Origin: Gnetum montanum
Taxonomy: Eukaryota > Streptophyta > Gnetopsida > Gnetales > Gnetaceae
Direction: 5' to 3'
Assembly (NCBI GenBank): GCA_015680685.1
Contig: MNCI01004208.1
Coordinates: 24,989 to 88,988, forward strand
Length of the DNA: 64,000 nucleotides
The notes beneath the pieces were generated by a model. It had not been told where the DNA came from, did no database searches, and saw nothing but the letters and a program-made list of their open reading frames with translations. The translations under genes were made by a program, and so were the position numbers. Of the stretch, positions 24,385 through 33,853 are shown piece after piece. Every line of letters begins with the position of its first letter. Within the stretch, counting starts at the first letter, position 1.

Positions 24385-25237
24385 TGATGAGTGGTGAGGT
24401 ACCCCTACACATAACCATACGAATCATTAAGGTTTCTACATAAAATCCAGTTGAATTCCATGGACCTATAATTCTCCAGTGCACTAGTTCTTCTAGGGAG
24501 TGAAATGGGCATTGAGAATGTTCATTGTCTTCCCAACTACACTTGTGAAGCTCAAGGATATGGTTTAAGTGTAATTAAGGTACATGATTTTTATCATTTT
24601 ATGTTTTGTAAGTTTAATCACCTACAATAATAATGAAAGGTAGAGTAATTTAGGATCTAATTCATTTATTGTCTAGCTAGCCTAACATAAGTACCCGTCC
24701 CACTTTTTTGGACACATCCTGAACACATATGGCCTTGCTAGGTTACCAAATGTTAAACATATCTGGGTAACCAAGTGCTTGAAGTAGCTATGCTTATGTT
24801 AATTAACAACTATAAATTAATTACTTAATTAAAGTATGTGAAAGTAAAGTGCATGAATATTAAATGCATTAAGGAAAACATCAGTCTATTCTCAGTGCTA
24901 GAAGGATTATCTAAAAGGTTCATTTTTATTCCCATCACACTACTATGCTCAGGTACATCACTGTTCGAATAAAGATCTGTACACACTTAGACTCCTACTG
25001 TGGGAACTCAAAAATATTCTACGTTGGAGAAAACAAATTGCAAGAGCTTCATTACTCTATGAAAAAACTATGAAAAAATCAACTAAAAACTTATGAAAAC
25101 TATGAGCCTAAGCACTATATTTATAGGCCAGCATATACCCTGCAATATTGGATATTCGACATCACGTCTTGGGCTCCAACATCGGGTATCCAATGTTGAG
25201 GCTTTGATATCGAAGCATGTCAAAATAGGATTCAACA
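24385..25237 (-). repeat. 5' LTR of F2
   Basis: 853 bp, the partner of 16275-17129. The terminal CATCA has become CAACA. Confidence 0.9.
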
Positions 25238-25242
25238 ATTTC
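25238..25242. repeat. target site duplication ATTTC (right, F2)
   Basis: Partner of 16270-16274. Confidence 0.7.
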
Positions 25243-27482
25243 TTATACATGAATCATGCCTAAGTTTGAAATAGTGCTTGTGTACTTCACTACCCATATG
25301 TGGTACTTGTCTATTTTCATTTAAAAGATGTAGATTCATTACACGTTCCTTTTATGGTAAACTCAAATCAAGGTGAATTTCACTAGTAGTAGTTAAAGTG
25401 TGAAGTTGTGCCTAGATTGGAAGTGTCAGTAACTTTCCATAGACTAGCTCATATGGGGTGTACCCTATAGGTAATTCCTAGGATGTTCTATAGGGTCATA
25501 GAACATTGTTTAATTTCATACTCCAATCATGTCTAAACCTAGTAACCCATTCTAGTAAGTATTCTAGTAATTTCACGGTTAGTAAGTTCAGCTTGATCAT
25601 TTTCTTAGGGATGATATGGTGTTGTTAATTTATGGTTGACCCCAAGTTGCATGATTTTCTTAAAGGTAGCACCAGAGAGGTTGGTTCCATTATTTGATAT
25701 TAGTGTTCTAGATACTCGAAATTGATTCATATGTTGTTGGAAAAACTTGTAATATTTTACTATTGCTGCCTCTACCTACTTCATGTAATAATCCATAGTC
25801 AGAATAATGTATGCTTTTCTATTTGACATTGGTTGAATGGATCCCATGAAATCAATTCCCAAAATATCAAAAGGTTCTAGTAGCTATATCCGGTGTTGTG
25901 GCCCTTCATGTCTGCTCATAATTCCTCCATCTCTTTGGCAACATTCACATGATTAGAAAAAAGTGTGTGCATCTTTGAATAGAGTAGGCTAGAAGTAACC
26001 TACCATCAGTAATTTAAGTATTGTTCTACGCCCTACATAGTGGCCACCACATGGACCTTCATGTGCATCTTGTAATACCCTTTGCTGGTTGTGATTAGGT
26101 ACATACTATCTAACAATCCCATTTGCACAAATTTTGTATAGGTTTTCATTTATTTCCATGTATTATTTAGCTTTTTGAAGGAATTGTTCACATTTTTTTT
26201 GTTTCATTCGAAGGAAGCTCGTGTGTGGTGAGATACGTTAGGTACTTTACAATCCATGGCTGTTCTTTTGAACTTACAACCTTTGCTGTTTAGTGAAGAG
26301 GTCCTCATTGGGAAATTGGTCTGATAAGGGTTCTACTCAATTGTCTCTGTCCCATTTCAACCTTCATAAATGATCAGCTACAACATTTTCTTTTCCTTTT
26401 TTATCAATCATTGTGATGTTAAACTCTTGAAGAATTACAAGCCATCTTATCTTTGGGATTGACTATTGGCTTGTTCATTAAGAATTAGATGGCACTATGG
26501 TTTATGTGGACATAGATTTGGTAATTGAGCACATAATGTCTAAATTTCTCAAGCACATACACCACAACCATCAACTCCTTTTTAGTTATGGTGTAGTTTA
26601 ATTGTGCTCTAGTGATGCTCATGTTGGCACAGTGTATCTACTATGATCTCTTTTGATCATCAAGTTATGTCAGTATTGCACCAAGTGCATAGTTGAAGGC
26701 ATCAGTCATGATATGAAAACGTCATAACCAATCTAGGACTTGGAGGATTGGAGTATCAACTAACTTTTATTCAAAGTTTCGAACACCTTTTCACATGACT
26801 TACTCCACTCAAAAGGTGAATCCTTATTTGTGAGTTCTACCAACGATTTGGCTCTTTTCAAGAAGTTTTCAATAAATATTTTGTAGTATCCCGTATGGCC
26901 CAAAAAGGATCATACATCTTTTACTATCTGTAGCCTTTGAGTGATATTTTGGATGACTCTGATTTTTTCAGGATCTACCTCTATACCCTTTTGGAAGATT
27001 TTGTGTTGCAGTACTATGCCTTCCTAAACCATAAGATGGCTCTTCTACCAATTGAGCTTTAGATTAGTTTCAATACATATTTTAAGTACTTTCTTCAATT
27101 GGTCCAAGGTTTTTTTGAAATCTAGCTCGTATGTGGAGAGATCAACCATGAAAACTTCAACACCCTTGCCTATTTGCTTTTGGAAGAAGCTTAAAACTAG
27201 TCTTTGGAAGGTTGCTAGTGCATTGCACAAACCAAAAGGCAATTTTTTGTAAGTAAATGTTTCCTATGGATTGGTGAATGTGGTTTTCTCTTGATCCTCT
27301 GGTGCAATGCAAATTTGATTATATCCATTGTACCCATCCAAAAAACTGTAGTACTCATGTCCTAAAATTGCATCCAAGACATGATCAACAAAGGACAATG
27401 AAAAATGATCCTTAAACATGGCTAAGTTTAACAACTGGAAGTCAATGTAGATGTGCCATTTACCTTTCTTTTTTAGAACTAC
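25243..27482 (-). pseudogene. X1 pol, middle part: integrase, RNase H, RT
   Basis: Resumes X1 after the F2 insertion. The integrase core reads GIDFMGSIQPMSN and AYIILTMDYY (about 25880-25780). LISNNGT follows, where the second catalytic Asp is Asn (about 25690), and QAELTNREI keeps the Glu. RNase H is at about 26600-26250. RT has MPFGLCNALATFQR (27242-27200) and YSFLDGYNGYNQI (27360-27310). The RT catalytic box is FMVD at 27141-27152 instead of FMDD, so the enzyme is dead apart from its stops. The RT is cut at 27482 by F1-b, between WVSPMVV and VLKKKGKW. Confidence 0.85.
27478..27482. repeat. target site duplication ACTAC (left, F1-b)
   Basis: Identical to 34899-34903. Confidence 0.92.
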
Positions 27483-27489
27483 TGATGGG

Positions 27490-27607
27490 ACACGATATCG
27501 CATGGGCCGCGATATCGCGGCCGTCGCGATATCGCGGCCGTCGCGATTTTGCCTCCCTTGCGATATCGCGTCTTCCCCTACGATATCACGTATGCAATAT
27601 CGCGGTG
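27490..27607 (+). repeat. CpG-rich GCGATATCGC palindrome array in U3
   Basis: About 118 bp in which CGATATCGC, or a one-base variant, recurs every 15-25 bp, directly upstream of the TATA box. The units are self-complementary and hold CpG pairs, in a sequence environment otherwise poor in CpG. The same array is at 33853-33970, 4140-4192 and 10490-10545, and in the LTR at 63758-63835. It could be a transcription factor site cluster or a methylation target. Confidence 0.8.
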
Positions 27608-27617
27608 CACCGTCATA

Positions 27618-27627
27618 TATATAAATA
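27618..27627 (+). promoter_or_regulatory. TATA box of F1-b 5' LTR
   Basis: TATATAAATA followed by AGAGGCGGCTC. It is conserved in all F1 LTRs at the same place after the palindrome array, so transcription should start about 30 bp downstream. Confidence 0.75.
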
Positions 27628-27796
27628 AGAGGCGGCTCTCCCTTGTTTCCTCATCCTAGGCTAGATAGTAGGGAAAATCTGGTAGATTGATCACTCCAGA
27701 GATAGAATATTTTCCATGTGCCCACAGTAGGAGTCCCAAAGTGAATGAATCTTTATTCGAGCAAACATTGTACCTGAACATAAGTTTGTGTCCGAC

Positions 27797-27802
27797 AATA
27801 AA
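27797..27802 (+). terminator. polyadenylation signal in LTR
   Basis: AATAAA within GACAATAAAGATGAG, about 170 bp after the TATA box. It is kept in the other F1 LTRs and would act in the 3' LTR. Confidence 0.55.
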
Positions 27803-28330
27803 GATGAGCTTTGTGGATAAACCTTGTAGTGCATAGAATAGGCTAATTAGGATTTTCTTTAATGTTATTTATTATTTTTTATTTACTATTTTCTCTCTCA
27901 ACCCTTCTCTCCTAGTTAGGTGCCTCAGTACGACCACTTCGAGCACGTGCGTTACGCGTGGTGATCCCAATAACGATTAGCGTTTGGTAACCATAGTTGC
28001 ATTGGTTTAGGGTGTGTACAGTAAGTGCGAATGGATGCTAATGCTAGGTAATTTAGACTTAGTTCATTAGCTAGAGTTAGTAATTAGTTTCTCAACCCTT
28101 CACCTTGTTAGCATAGGATACATAAAATATAAAAACTATAAAAATCATATACCTCGGACTTACTTAACCATACACCGTGACAACTACAAGTAAGTTTGGG
28201 AAGACAACAAATGATTAACCCTAAGTGTTCCATGGGGCGTGTAGGCACTTAGTCTACGAAGTTCGACTGGATCGTGCATGCTACGCTCGTATTCGTATGG
28301 TTGAGTGTAGGGGTATCTCGCCACTCATCA

Positions 28331-28350
28331 TTGGCGTCGTTGCTGGGGAC
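28331..28350 (+). promoter_or_regulatory. primer binding site of F1-b
   Basis: TTGGCGTCGTTGCTGGGGAC directly after the 5' LTR, nearly identical to the Athila tRNA-Asp PBS. Confidence 0.88.
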
Positions 28351-28473
28351 TAAGTGTTTGTGCGCTAAGTAGGACATAGGATATCACTCACATCATTGGG
28401 AGCCTAAACGAACCTTCGGGTTAATTAATTAAAATAAGAAAAATTTATAATGGTAATTAGCACACCGATAAAA
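28351..28473 (+). other. untranslated leader of F1-b
   Basis: 123 bp between PBS and gag start, AT-rich. It includes GAACCTTCGGGTTAAT, which can form a small hairpin (AACC-TTCG-GGTT) and is present in F1-a and (altered) in F1-c. A role in dimerisation or packaging is possible but unproven. Confidence 0.4.
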
Positions 28474-31400
28474 ATGTCTTCTTCTAACAAAACAGCTCAC
28501 CGCCTAGGGATAATACATGAAACAGTCAGCAATCAAAAACACATGACCAAAATCAGCCAAGTCCTCAACAATATCAGATAGTCTATACTCATCCCGATGA
28601 GTATATTCCAAACTTTACCTTTATCCTCCATCAAGATGAACAACTATGATGGAGAGATCTGCAAGGTAACATCATGTTACCCCCAGATCGATCAATCCCT
28701 AACATGCTCCGTGTCTTGGCACAGATTAGCATGATAGAATTATATGCTGAATATGTTGTAAAAGACTTTGACATGAGGGATTATCATCCCACAGCTACAC
28801 AACGTATGAGGGACTCAAGGCAAGAGAGCCAACATACACTATTGAAGGGCAAAGGTTCGCACGTCCTTAGTGAAATAGGAGATGAGGAACCCATTATAAC
28901 GGGTTCTTTAGCAAATGATGTTTCCCCTCCTAATGACGATGAGGAGGTTGGGTATTAGAACCTACGATCAATAATACATAACACTGGTTCTGATCCCCGT
29001 GAACGCAAATAGTTCACAGAGGGAACAACAACTCATAATAAGGACAGGCACTTAGATCGTCATCATGATCGAGGTCGAAGTAGCCAAAGAGAAGGTAAGA
29101 AACATCATCATGGCAATGATTCCCCTTCTTCTTCTCCTTCATCTCATCACTCATCCTCTCCTTCCACATCTAGGTGCAACCATCATGAACATAACGGTGA
29201 GGATAGGGGTAGACGAAACGAGAGATCTCGACATGAAAGTCGAGAGAGAGGATAAGGGCAAGATTGAAGGGAAAGTAGGGAACAATGAAGACATCATAGA
29301 CGTCATGAAAGAGATGATCATGATGATCCCCTACTTGCAACTCGAAGTATGCTCGACATAACGGAGGCTATAAGAATTCCAACAAGGCATCCGAAGGACA
29401 GTCAGATCAAATGCTTAGACATGAACAATATCACACGCTTTGAGGGGGAATATTACTCATATCCACAACATCATTTATAGGCATTCCACGATGCCTACAC
29501 CTTGCAAAACATAGAAAACAAGTGGCAAAAACTTAAGTTGTTTCCCAGGACACTCACCAAAGAAGCAGAGAGTTGGTACTGGTCCTTAGAACCAGAAACC
29601 ATTAGGAGGTGGAGTATGATGCTAGAAATCTTCAATGATAAGTATCAAATGTACTCCAGAGTGTCTAATTTGCGTAAGCAGATCCAAAGATGGAAGCAAG
29701 GTACTCATGAACCCTTGGATGCTACCATGGCCCACTACTACACATTGTTACATCATTGCCCGGGCCATGGGTATGCTCAACAGGATCAACTTCACCACAT
29801 TGTGGATGGGCTAAGGCATGAAACTCAGAGAACCCTTAGGACTTATGCCCAAGGGAGACTATCAGAACTTAGAGCCCATGAAGTACATCGCTTGTTGGAG
29901 CAAGTAGCAAAAGAAGAAGGTGAGCTATAAAAATGGAAAGTGCAGAAGAATACAACTATGATCCCTCCCTTCAGAAGAAGGGAGTAAGATTTTGTGATGA
30001 GGAGGATGAGTCACCACTCGAAGAGTTGGTGAACCGAAAAACCTTGCCGATGCAAAAACTAACAACTGAAGTATTGGCTAAGGTAGACTAATTGTGGGAT
30101 TCCTTAGACTACAGACTTGAAAGTGTCTTGAAAATTGTAGAATAGTCTAAGGAGGAAAAAAGTAGTGACAAAGGTAAGACAAAGCAGAGAGATTCAGGCC
30201 CAGCACATAACAAGGGTAAAGGGAAAATTACTATCTTTGATGAAGTTATGGATTCAAACATAGATGATGAAAGTGGATGTGAGATCTGCCAATATGACCA
30301 TCCTAAGGGATGTTGTCCAATTATCTCACATCTACAGAAGTCTGGGGTGTATGCGCTAAATCTGAGACCTAATCAACAGTAGACACCCCGAAGGTTACCT
30401 TATCCTCAAGGTAACCCAACGCAGTTCGATCAACCACTAACGTACTATCCAAGTGGAACTCCACCACAACCCAGCGGACAACATCAGTAGTGGAAATACC
30501 CATAGTCATGGGGGATGCCACCGCCAGCACAACAATACCCTTACTGGCAGCCAAACCCATATGGTTACTATGTGCAGCAACCAGTTTCTCCAAGTGACTC
30601 TATGGGTCACACAACTCCCCAACGTCACTACCAAGTTCAGGATACTTCAGGAGAACTCCTTCTCTTTTTGGAGACATCCCACATTCATCCCATCCTCCAA
30701 CTCCATCTGCACCTCTTCCACCTGTAGTTCCCATACAACCTGCTCCAACAATGCAAGGGGAACTCCCTACTCAATTGCAGCAACGTAACGCTGTGAGAGC
30801 TGTAAATATTCAACCTACTGCTAGTTTTGACAACTATAAAAAGAGAAGACCTTTCTTCAGAACTAGAAGCCTAGACAAACTCTCGCAACAATAAACGATT
30901 GAGCACATGTACACTCCTCCACCATCTAACACTTCGGAGCACCCTTAAGTCCAACAGAGCTGTACGCATACGGTTATGTTAACACATACCGTAACCAACT
31001 GGATCAAGGTAGGCCACCTTCCCAAGAAACTATCTGACCCTGGGAGTCCCCTAATCTATCTACAAATCGCCAAGAACGAACTACATAAGGATCTTCTTGA
31101 CTCAGGTTCTAGAGTAAATTTAATATCACGAGAAATGTATCAAGCATGGAACCTGCCCCAACTTAAGAAGAGCAACATTCAACTGGAGCTGGTTGACCAG
31201 TCCATCACCGTTTCCTTGGGATTGGTGGAGGACATCATTACCACTATGTGTGGGTGGTCATACCCAACTGATTTCTTGGTGATTAAAATCAACAACAACG
31301 AAGGGGGTTTCCCAATTATAATGGGAAGGCCATGGCTAAGTACAGTAGATGCGTACCTAGGGATCCATGATCTTTCCTTGCAGATATCTAAGGTAAATAT

Positions 31401-31800
31401 TTATGGAAATATCAAGAAGAAGAAAGTTCCATGTATCACATATAGTGACTCAAAGGGTGATGATATGGAAGAATGTTAAGAATTTCTTCCATGTAATCAG
31501 TGTGCCCAAGAAATACAAATTCAAAGGTGCCTGTATGTAGCAACCACACCAGTAGTAGACACCCCATGGTTGATAGCTACTAGAAAGAGCAAACTAATAT
31601 GCACAAAACGAACTGAGGAAACTCATGCTAACAATGAAGGCATAGACACATTGGAATATGAGCATCGCCGACTTCCACCCCTTAATCTAAGAACATCAAT
31701 AGGGATAAGTTGGGCACTTTTACGAAATTCAAATAGGCTCTCATTATTTTGGATCTCTCTCTTTCCATTTAGTCATGGGGGAGATGGCCACCTATGCTAA
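28474..31800 (+). pseudogene. F1-b gag-protease polyprotein (RT, RNase H and integrase deleted)
   Basis: The best-preserved F1 frame, ATG at 28474 and TAA at 31798-31800, about 1,109 codons with several stops. N-terminal gag has DFDMRDYHP (about 28766). A Ser/His/Arg-rich region is at 29070-29330. The gag core at 29502-29930 has ESWYWSLEPE, DKYQMYSRVSNLRKQIQRW and a capsid-like helix-rich end. A zinc knuckle CEICQYDHPKGCC (CX2CX3HX4C) at 30278-30316 is intact only in this copy. A Pro/Gln-rich linker follows. The protease has LLDSGS with DSG at 31099-31107, and GRPWLSTVD near 31330. A CNQCAQEIQIQRCLYVATT segment follows at 31494-31550, then the joined pol tail ending SHGGDGHLC. Gag would build the particle; the protease would process it. 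Polymerase functions must come from another element. Confidence 0.88.
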
Positions 31801-31825
31801 TCATTGGAGGCCCTCAGTTCTTTTT

Positions 31826-32020
31826 AGTTTTTGTTTTACACATTTTTGTTTTACATGTTTTTGTTTCACACGTTTTTGTTTTACACATTTTTGTTTCACA
31901 TATTTGTTTTACACGCTTTTGTTTTACAAGTTTTTGTTTTACACATTTTTGTCTTACACATTTTTGTTTTACAAGTTTTTGTTTTACAGTTTTTGTTTTA
32001 CATGTTTTTGTTTTACAAAT
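31826..32020 (+). repeat. 15-bp minisatellite, about 13 units
   Basis: TTTTTGTTTTACACA-type units repeat about 13 times immediately after the gag-protease stop. F1-a has about four units, F1-c one or two, and F2 and the 8-kb units a few. Because the period is a multiple of three, all frames stay open and give artificial low-complexity ORFs. Confidence 0.9.
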
Positions 32021-33839
32021 TTCTTTAACTTTCTTGATTTTTTTTACAACATCGTTATATTTTTCCATTTTTTGTGTGTGTTTGTGTGTGTGTTACCCAT
32101 CCTATAAGTTTGTCACCCAATAAGTGTTCTTCACGATGGTATGAACTATTTTTCATTGATTGCTAATGTTTGATTTTTACCTTAAAGTTATGATGTTGAT
32201 ACTAAGGTATGTTCTTTTGATATGGCAAGCAATGAGTCCACTTCATCCATACATCCACTGGTTTCTATGGTCTCTCTTGGCTTGGAAATGTACAGTCCCT
32301 TTCTAATAAGAACTTTAATGAATCAGTGACTGGGTACTTCTCAAACTAAGGAAGAACTCAAGGTTTGAAAAGGGTGTGACTTCAAGGAAACTTGATGCAT
32401 TTGTGTTGGCAATTCTCTTGGGTGCTTGGATGTTTTCTTTTTGAGTTTTCTTGTCATTCCGATGTTACCCAATCATCAGGAAGCTAAGCCAATAAAAATA
32501 AGAAATATTTACATGGTGTGGTTCTCACCCATAAAAACACAAAACACAAAACAAAAAAAGGAAAAAAGGAAAAAAAAAAGAAAAAAAGTGAGAATTCAAA
32601 GCACACCCCTTAGATGAAATAAACTTGGGCTACAAGCACTAGTTATGGAACTAAAAATGTTCCCTTTAACTAAGGCCCTTCTCGCTTCCCATTCTCTCTT
32701 CATTTGTTTTGTCGGAATGGTGGTGGCTCTTTGGAGATGCATTCTTGTTATTCAAGAGGATGGTTTGGCCAAGTGCGTTGATGTGAAGTCACTGGATGTG
32801 GTTGGTTTGAGGTTAGAGTTGGAATGAGATTTACCAAGTCACATTAAACATGAAACACACCAAGGCACTATACACCACCTTGTTCTTGGGATTCCATTCC
32901 ATTCTCTTCTCTCCACCCTTCTCTCCATTATTCACCTCATTGTCGGTTGTATCATTAGTGTATATTTTGGTCGATACATTGTTTTCTTTTTGGTAAATTC
33001 TTACAGTTAAAACTTTAACTCTTGTTCCAAAGGACATTCCCAGAGCCTACGAACTCTTGGAATGTGGGTTTGTCAGGGCATTAAGGACATGAGCTTGCTT
33101 TGGGGAGGATCCACTGACATTCCTATTTGGTGCACCAGTTAAATTCTTTCCCTTAACATTTTGCAATTAATTTTGTTTTGTTCATTTCCATCTTAACATC
33201 CACTTTATCGACATTACCATTGTCTCTTTTTATCCATCCTTCTTATTCCTTTTCTTTTTCCATTCTCTCACTATCAAAGGTTTGTGATTAGTCATGGGGG
33301 TACGAGGCCCAATTTTTTCAATTTTCTCCTAACACCTACACCTTCGGTAGTCATCATTTATCTATCTCCAGACCCGCATCAGCCATACCACAACTCAGCC
33401 AATGGACTTACACCGAAGCAAGGTATCAACTGCATTGAAATTCATTCACCCTTGCTAATACAAGACTGTGTTGTATGTGCAGATGGAAATCATGCAACAA
33501 TGAACCAAATCTGGAGGGACCACTTGGAATGGAGCAATGTTGAAGCAGTTATGCAAGGAGCAAGATTGATGGTGTGCTTATGGATGGACAACGAAAGGTG
33601 CAATCTTAGCGTTGGAAGTCGCAAAAATTTCTTCTCTCTTCTCTCTTCTCTTTTCCCTTAGCTGCCAAAGGAGGCCTGATATCAATGTAATAAGGTGTTC
33701 ACTCTTGTTGTCATGAACACCAGTTTGTTGAGTCTTGTAATTATGATCCGTTCACATGTCATCCCATTAGTTTCCTTTGAGTCAATAATCCCATACCTTC
33801 CCGATATTATTGTAATGAACTCGAGGATGAGTTTTCATT
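32021..33839 (+). other. F1-b noncoding region
   Basis: Collinear with 4211-6149 (inverted) and 61897-63742. It includes an A/G-rich tract (32530-32590), the box GGGCTACAAGCACTAGTTATGG near 32624, the GGGGAGGATCCAC box near 33100, and a second polypurine-like motif TTAGTCATGGGGGTACG at 33288-33304. A frame at 32513-32827 matches the small ORF of F1-a with one stop. An opposite-strand frame at 32831-33037 matches 5017-5211. Confidence 0.7.
32831..33037 (-). CDS. antisense small ORF shared by F1-a and F1-b
   Basis: 68 codons (MSFGTRVKVLTVRIYQKEN...) antisense to the element. The frame is nearly the same at 5017-5211 in F1-a (MEMSFGTRFKVLTIRIYQ...). In F1-c the frame is broken by indels, and F2 has no clear counterpart. 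It probably reflects recent common ancestry and not coding selection. No known domain. Confidence 0.12.
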   Translation of the reverse strand: MSFGTRVKVLTVRIYQKENNVSTKIYTNDTTDNEVNNGEKGGEKRMEWNPKNKVVYSALVCFMFNVTW

Positions 33840-33853
33840 TAGTCATGGGGGTA
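33840..33853 (+). promoter_or_regulatory. polypurine tract of F1-b
   Basis: TAGTCATGGGGGTA directly before the 3' LTR. Confidence 0.8.

Larger units (their letters stand above)
16275..25237 (-). mobile_element. F2: complete Athila-like gag-pol element inserted in X1
   Basis: An 8,963-bp LTR element on the minus strand, with LTRs of about 855 bp, a 5-bp target duplication with one mismatch, PBS, polypurine tract, and gag, protease, RT, RNase H and integrase in Athila order. It has no third ORF: the sequence next to the polypurine tract runs directly into the noncoding region. It lies inside the pol C-terminal region of X1, so it is younger than X1. Its coding frame has many stops and altered protease and integrase active sites, so it is no longer autonomous. 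Its LTR family is related to, but distinct from, the F1 LTR (TGATGAGTGGTGAGGTACCCC versus TGATGAGTGGCGGGTATCCC at the plus-strand left end). Confidence 0.9.
27483..28330 (+). repeat. 5' LTR of F1-b
   Basis: Starts TGATGGGACACGATATCGC and ends CGCCACTCATCA. U3 at 27490-27607 carries at least six GATATC/GCGATATCGC-type palindromes. It has a TATA box at 27618-27627 and an AATAAA at 27797-27802, so R is roughly 27650-27820. Confidence 0.95.

Noticed and set aside
31826-32020. CRISPR-like regular repeats
   Set aside because: Units are contiguous with no unique spacers, and the context is a plant retrotransposon.
31775-32123. Several overlapping ORFs rich in Phe-Cys-Phe-Thr or Lys-Gln-Lys on both strands
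   Set aside because: They are translations of the 15-bp minisatellite, open in all frames because the period is divisible by three.
32831-33037. Antisense protein-coding gene conserved in two F1 copies
   Set aside because: Only two related copies keep it, F1-c has indels, and no domain is seen; kept only as a very low-confidence feature.
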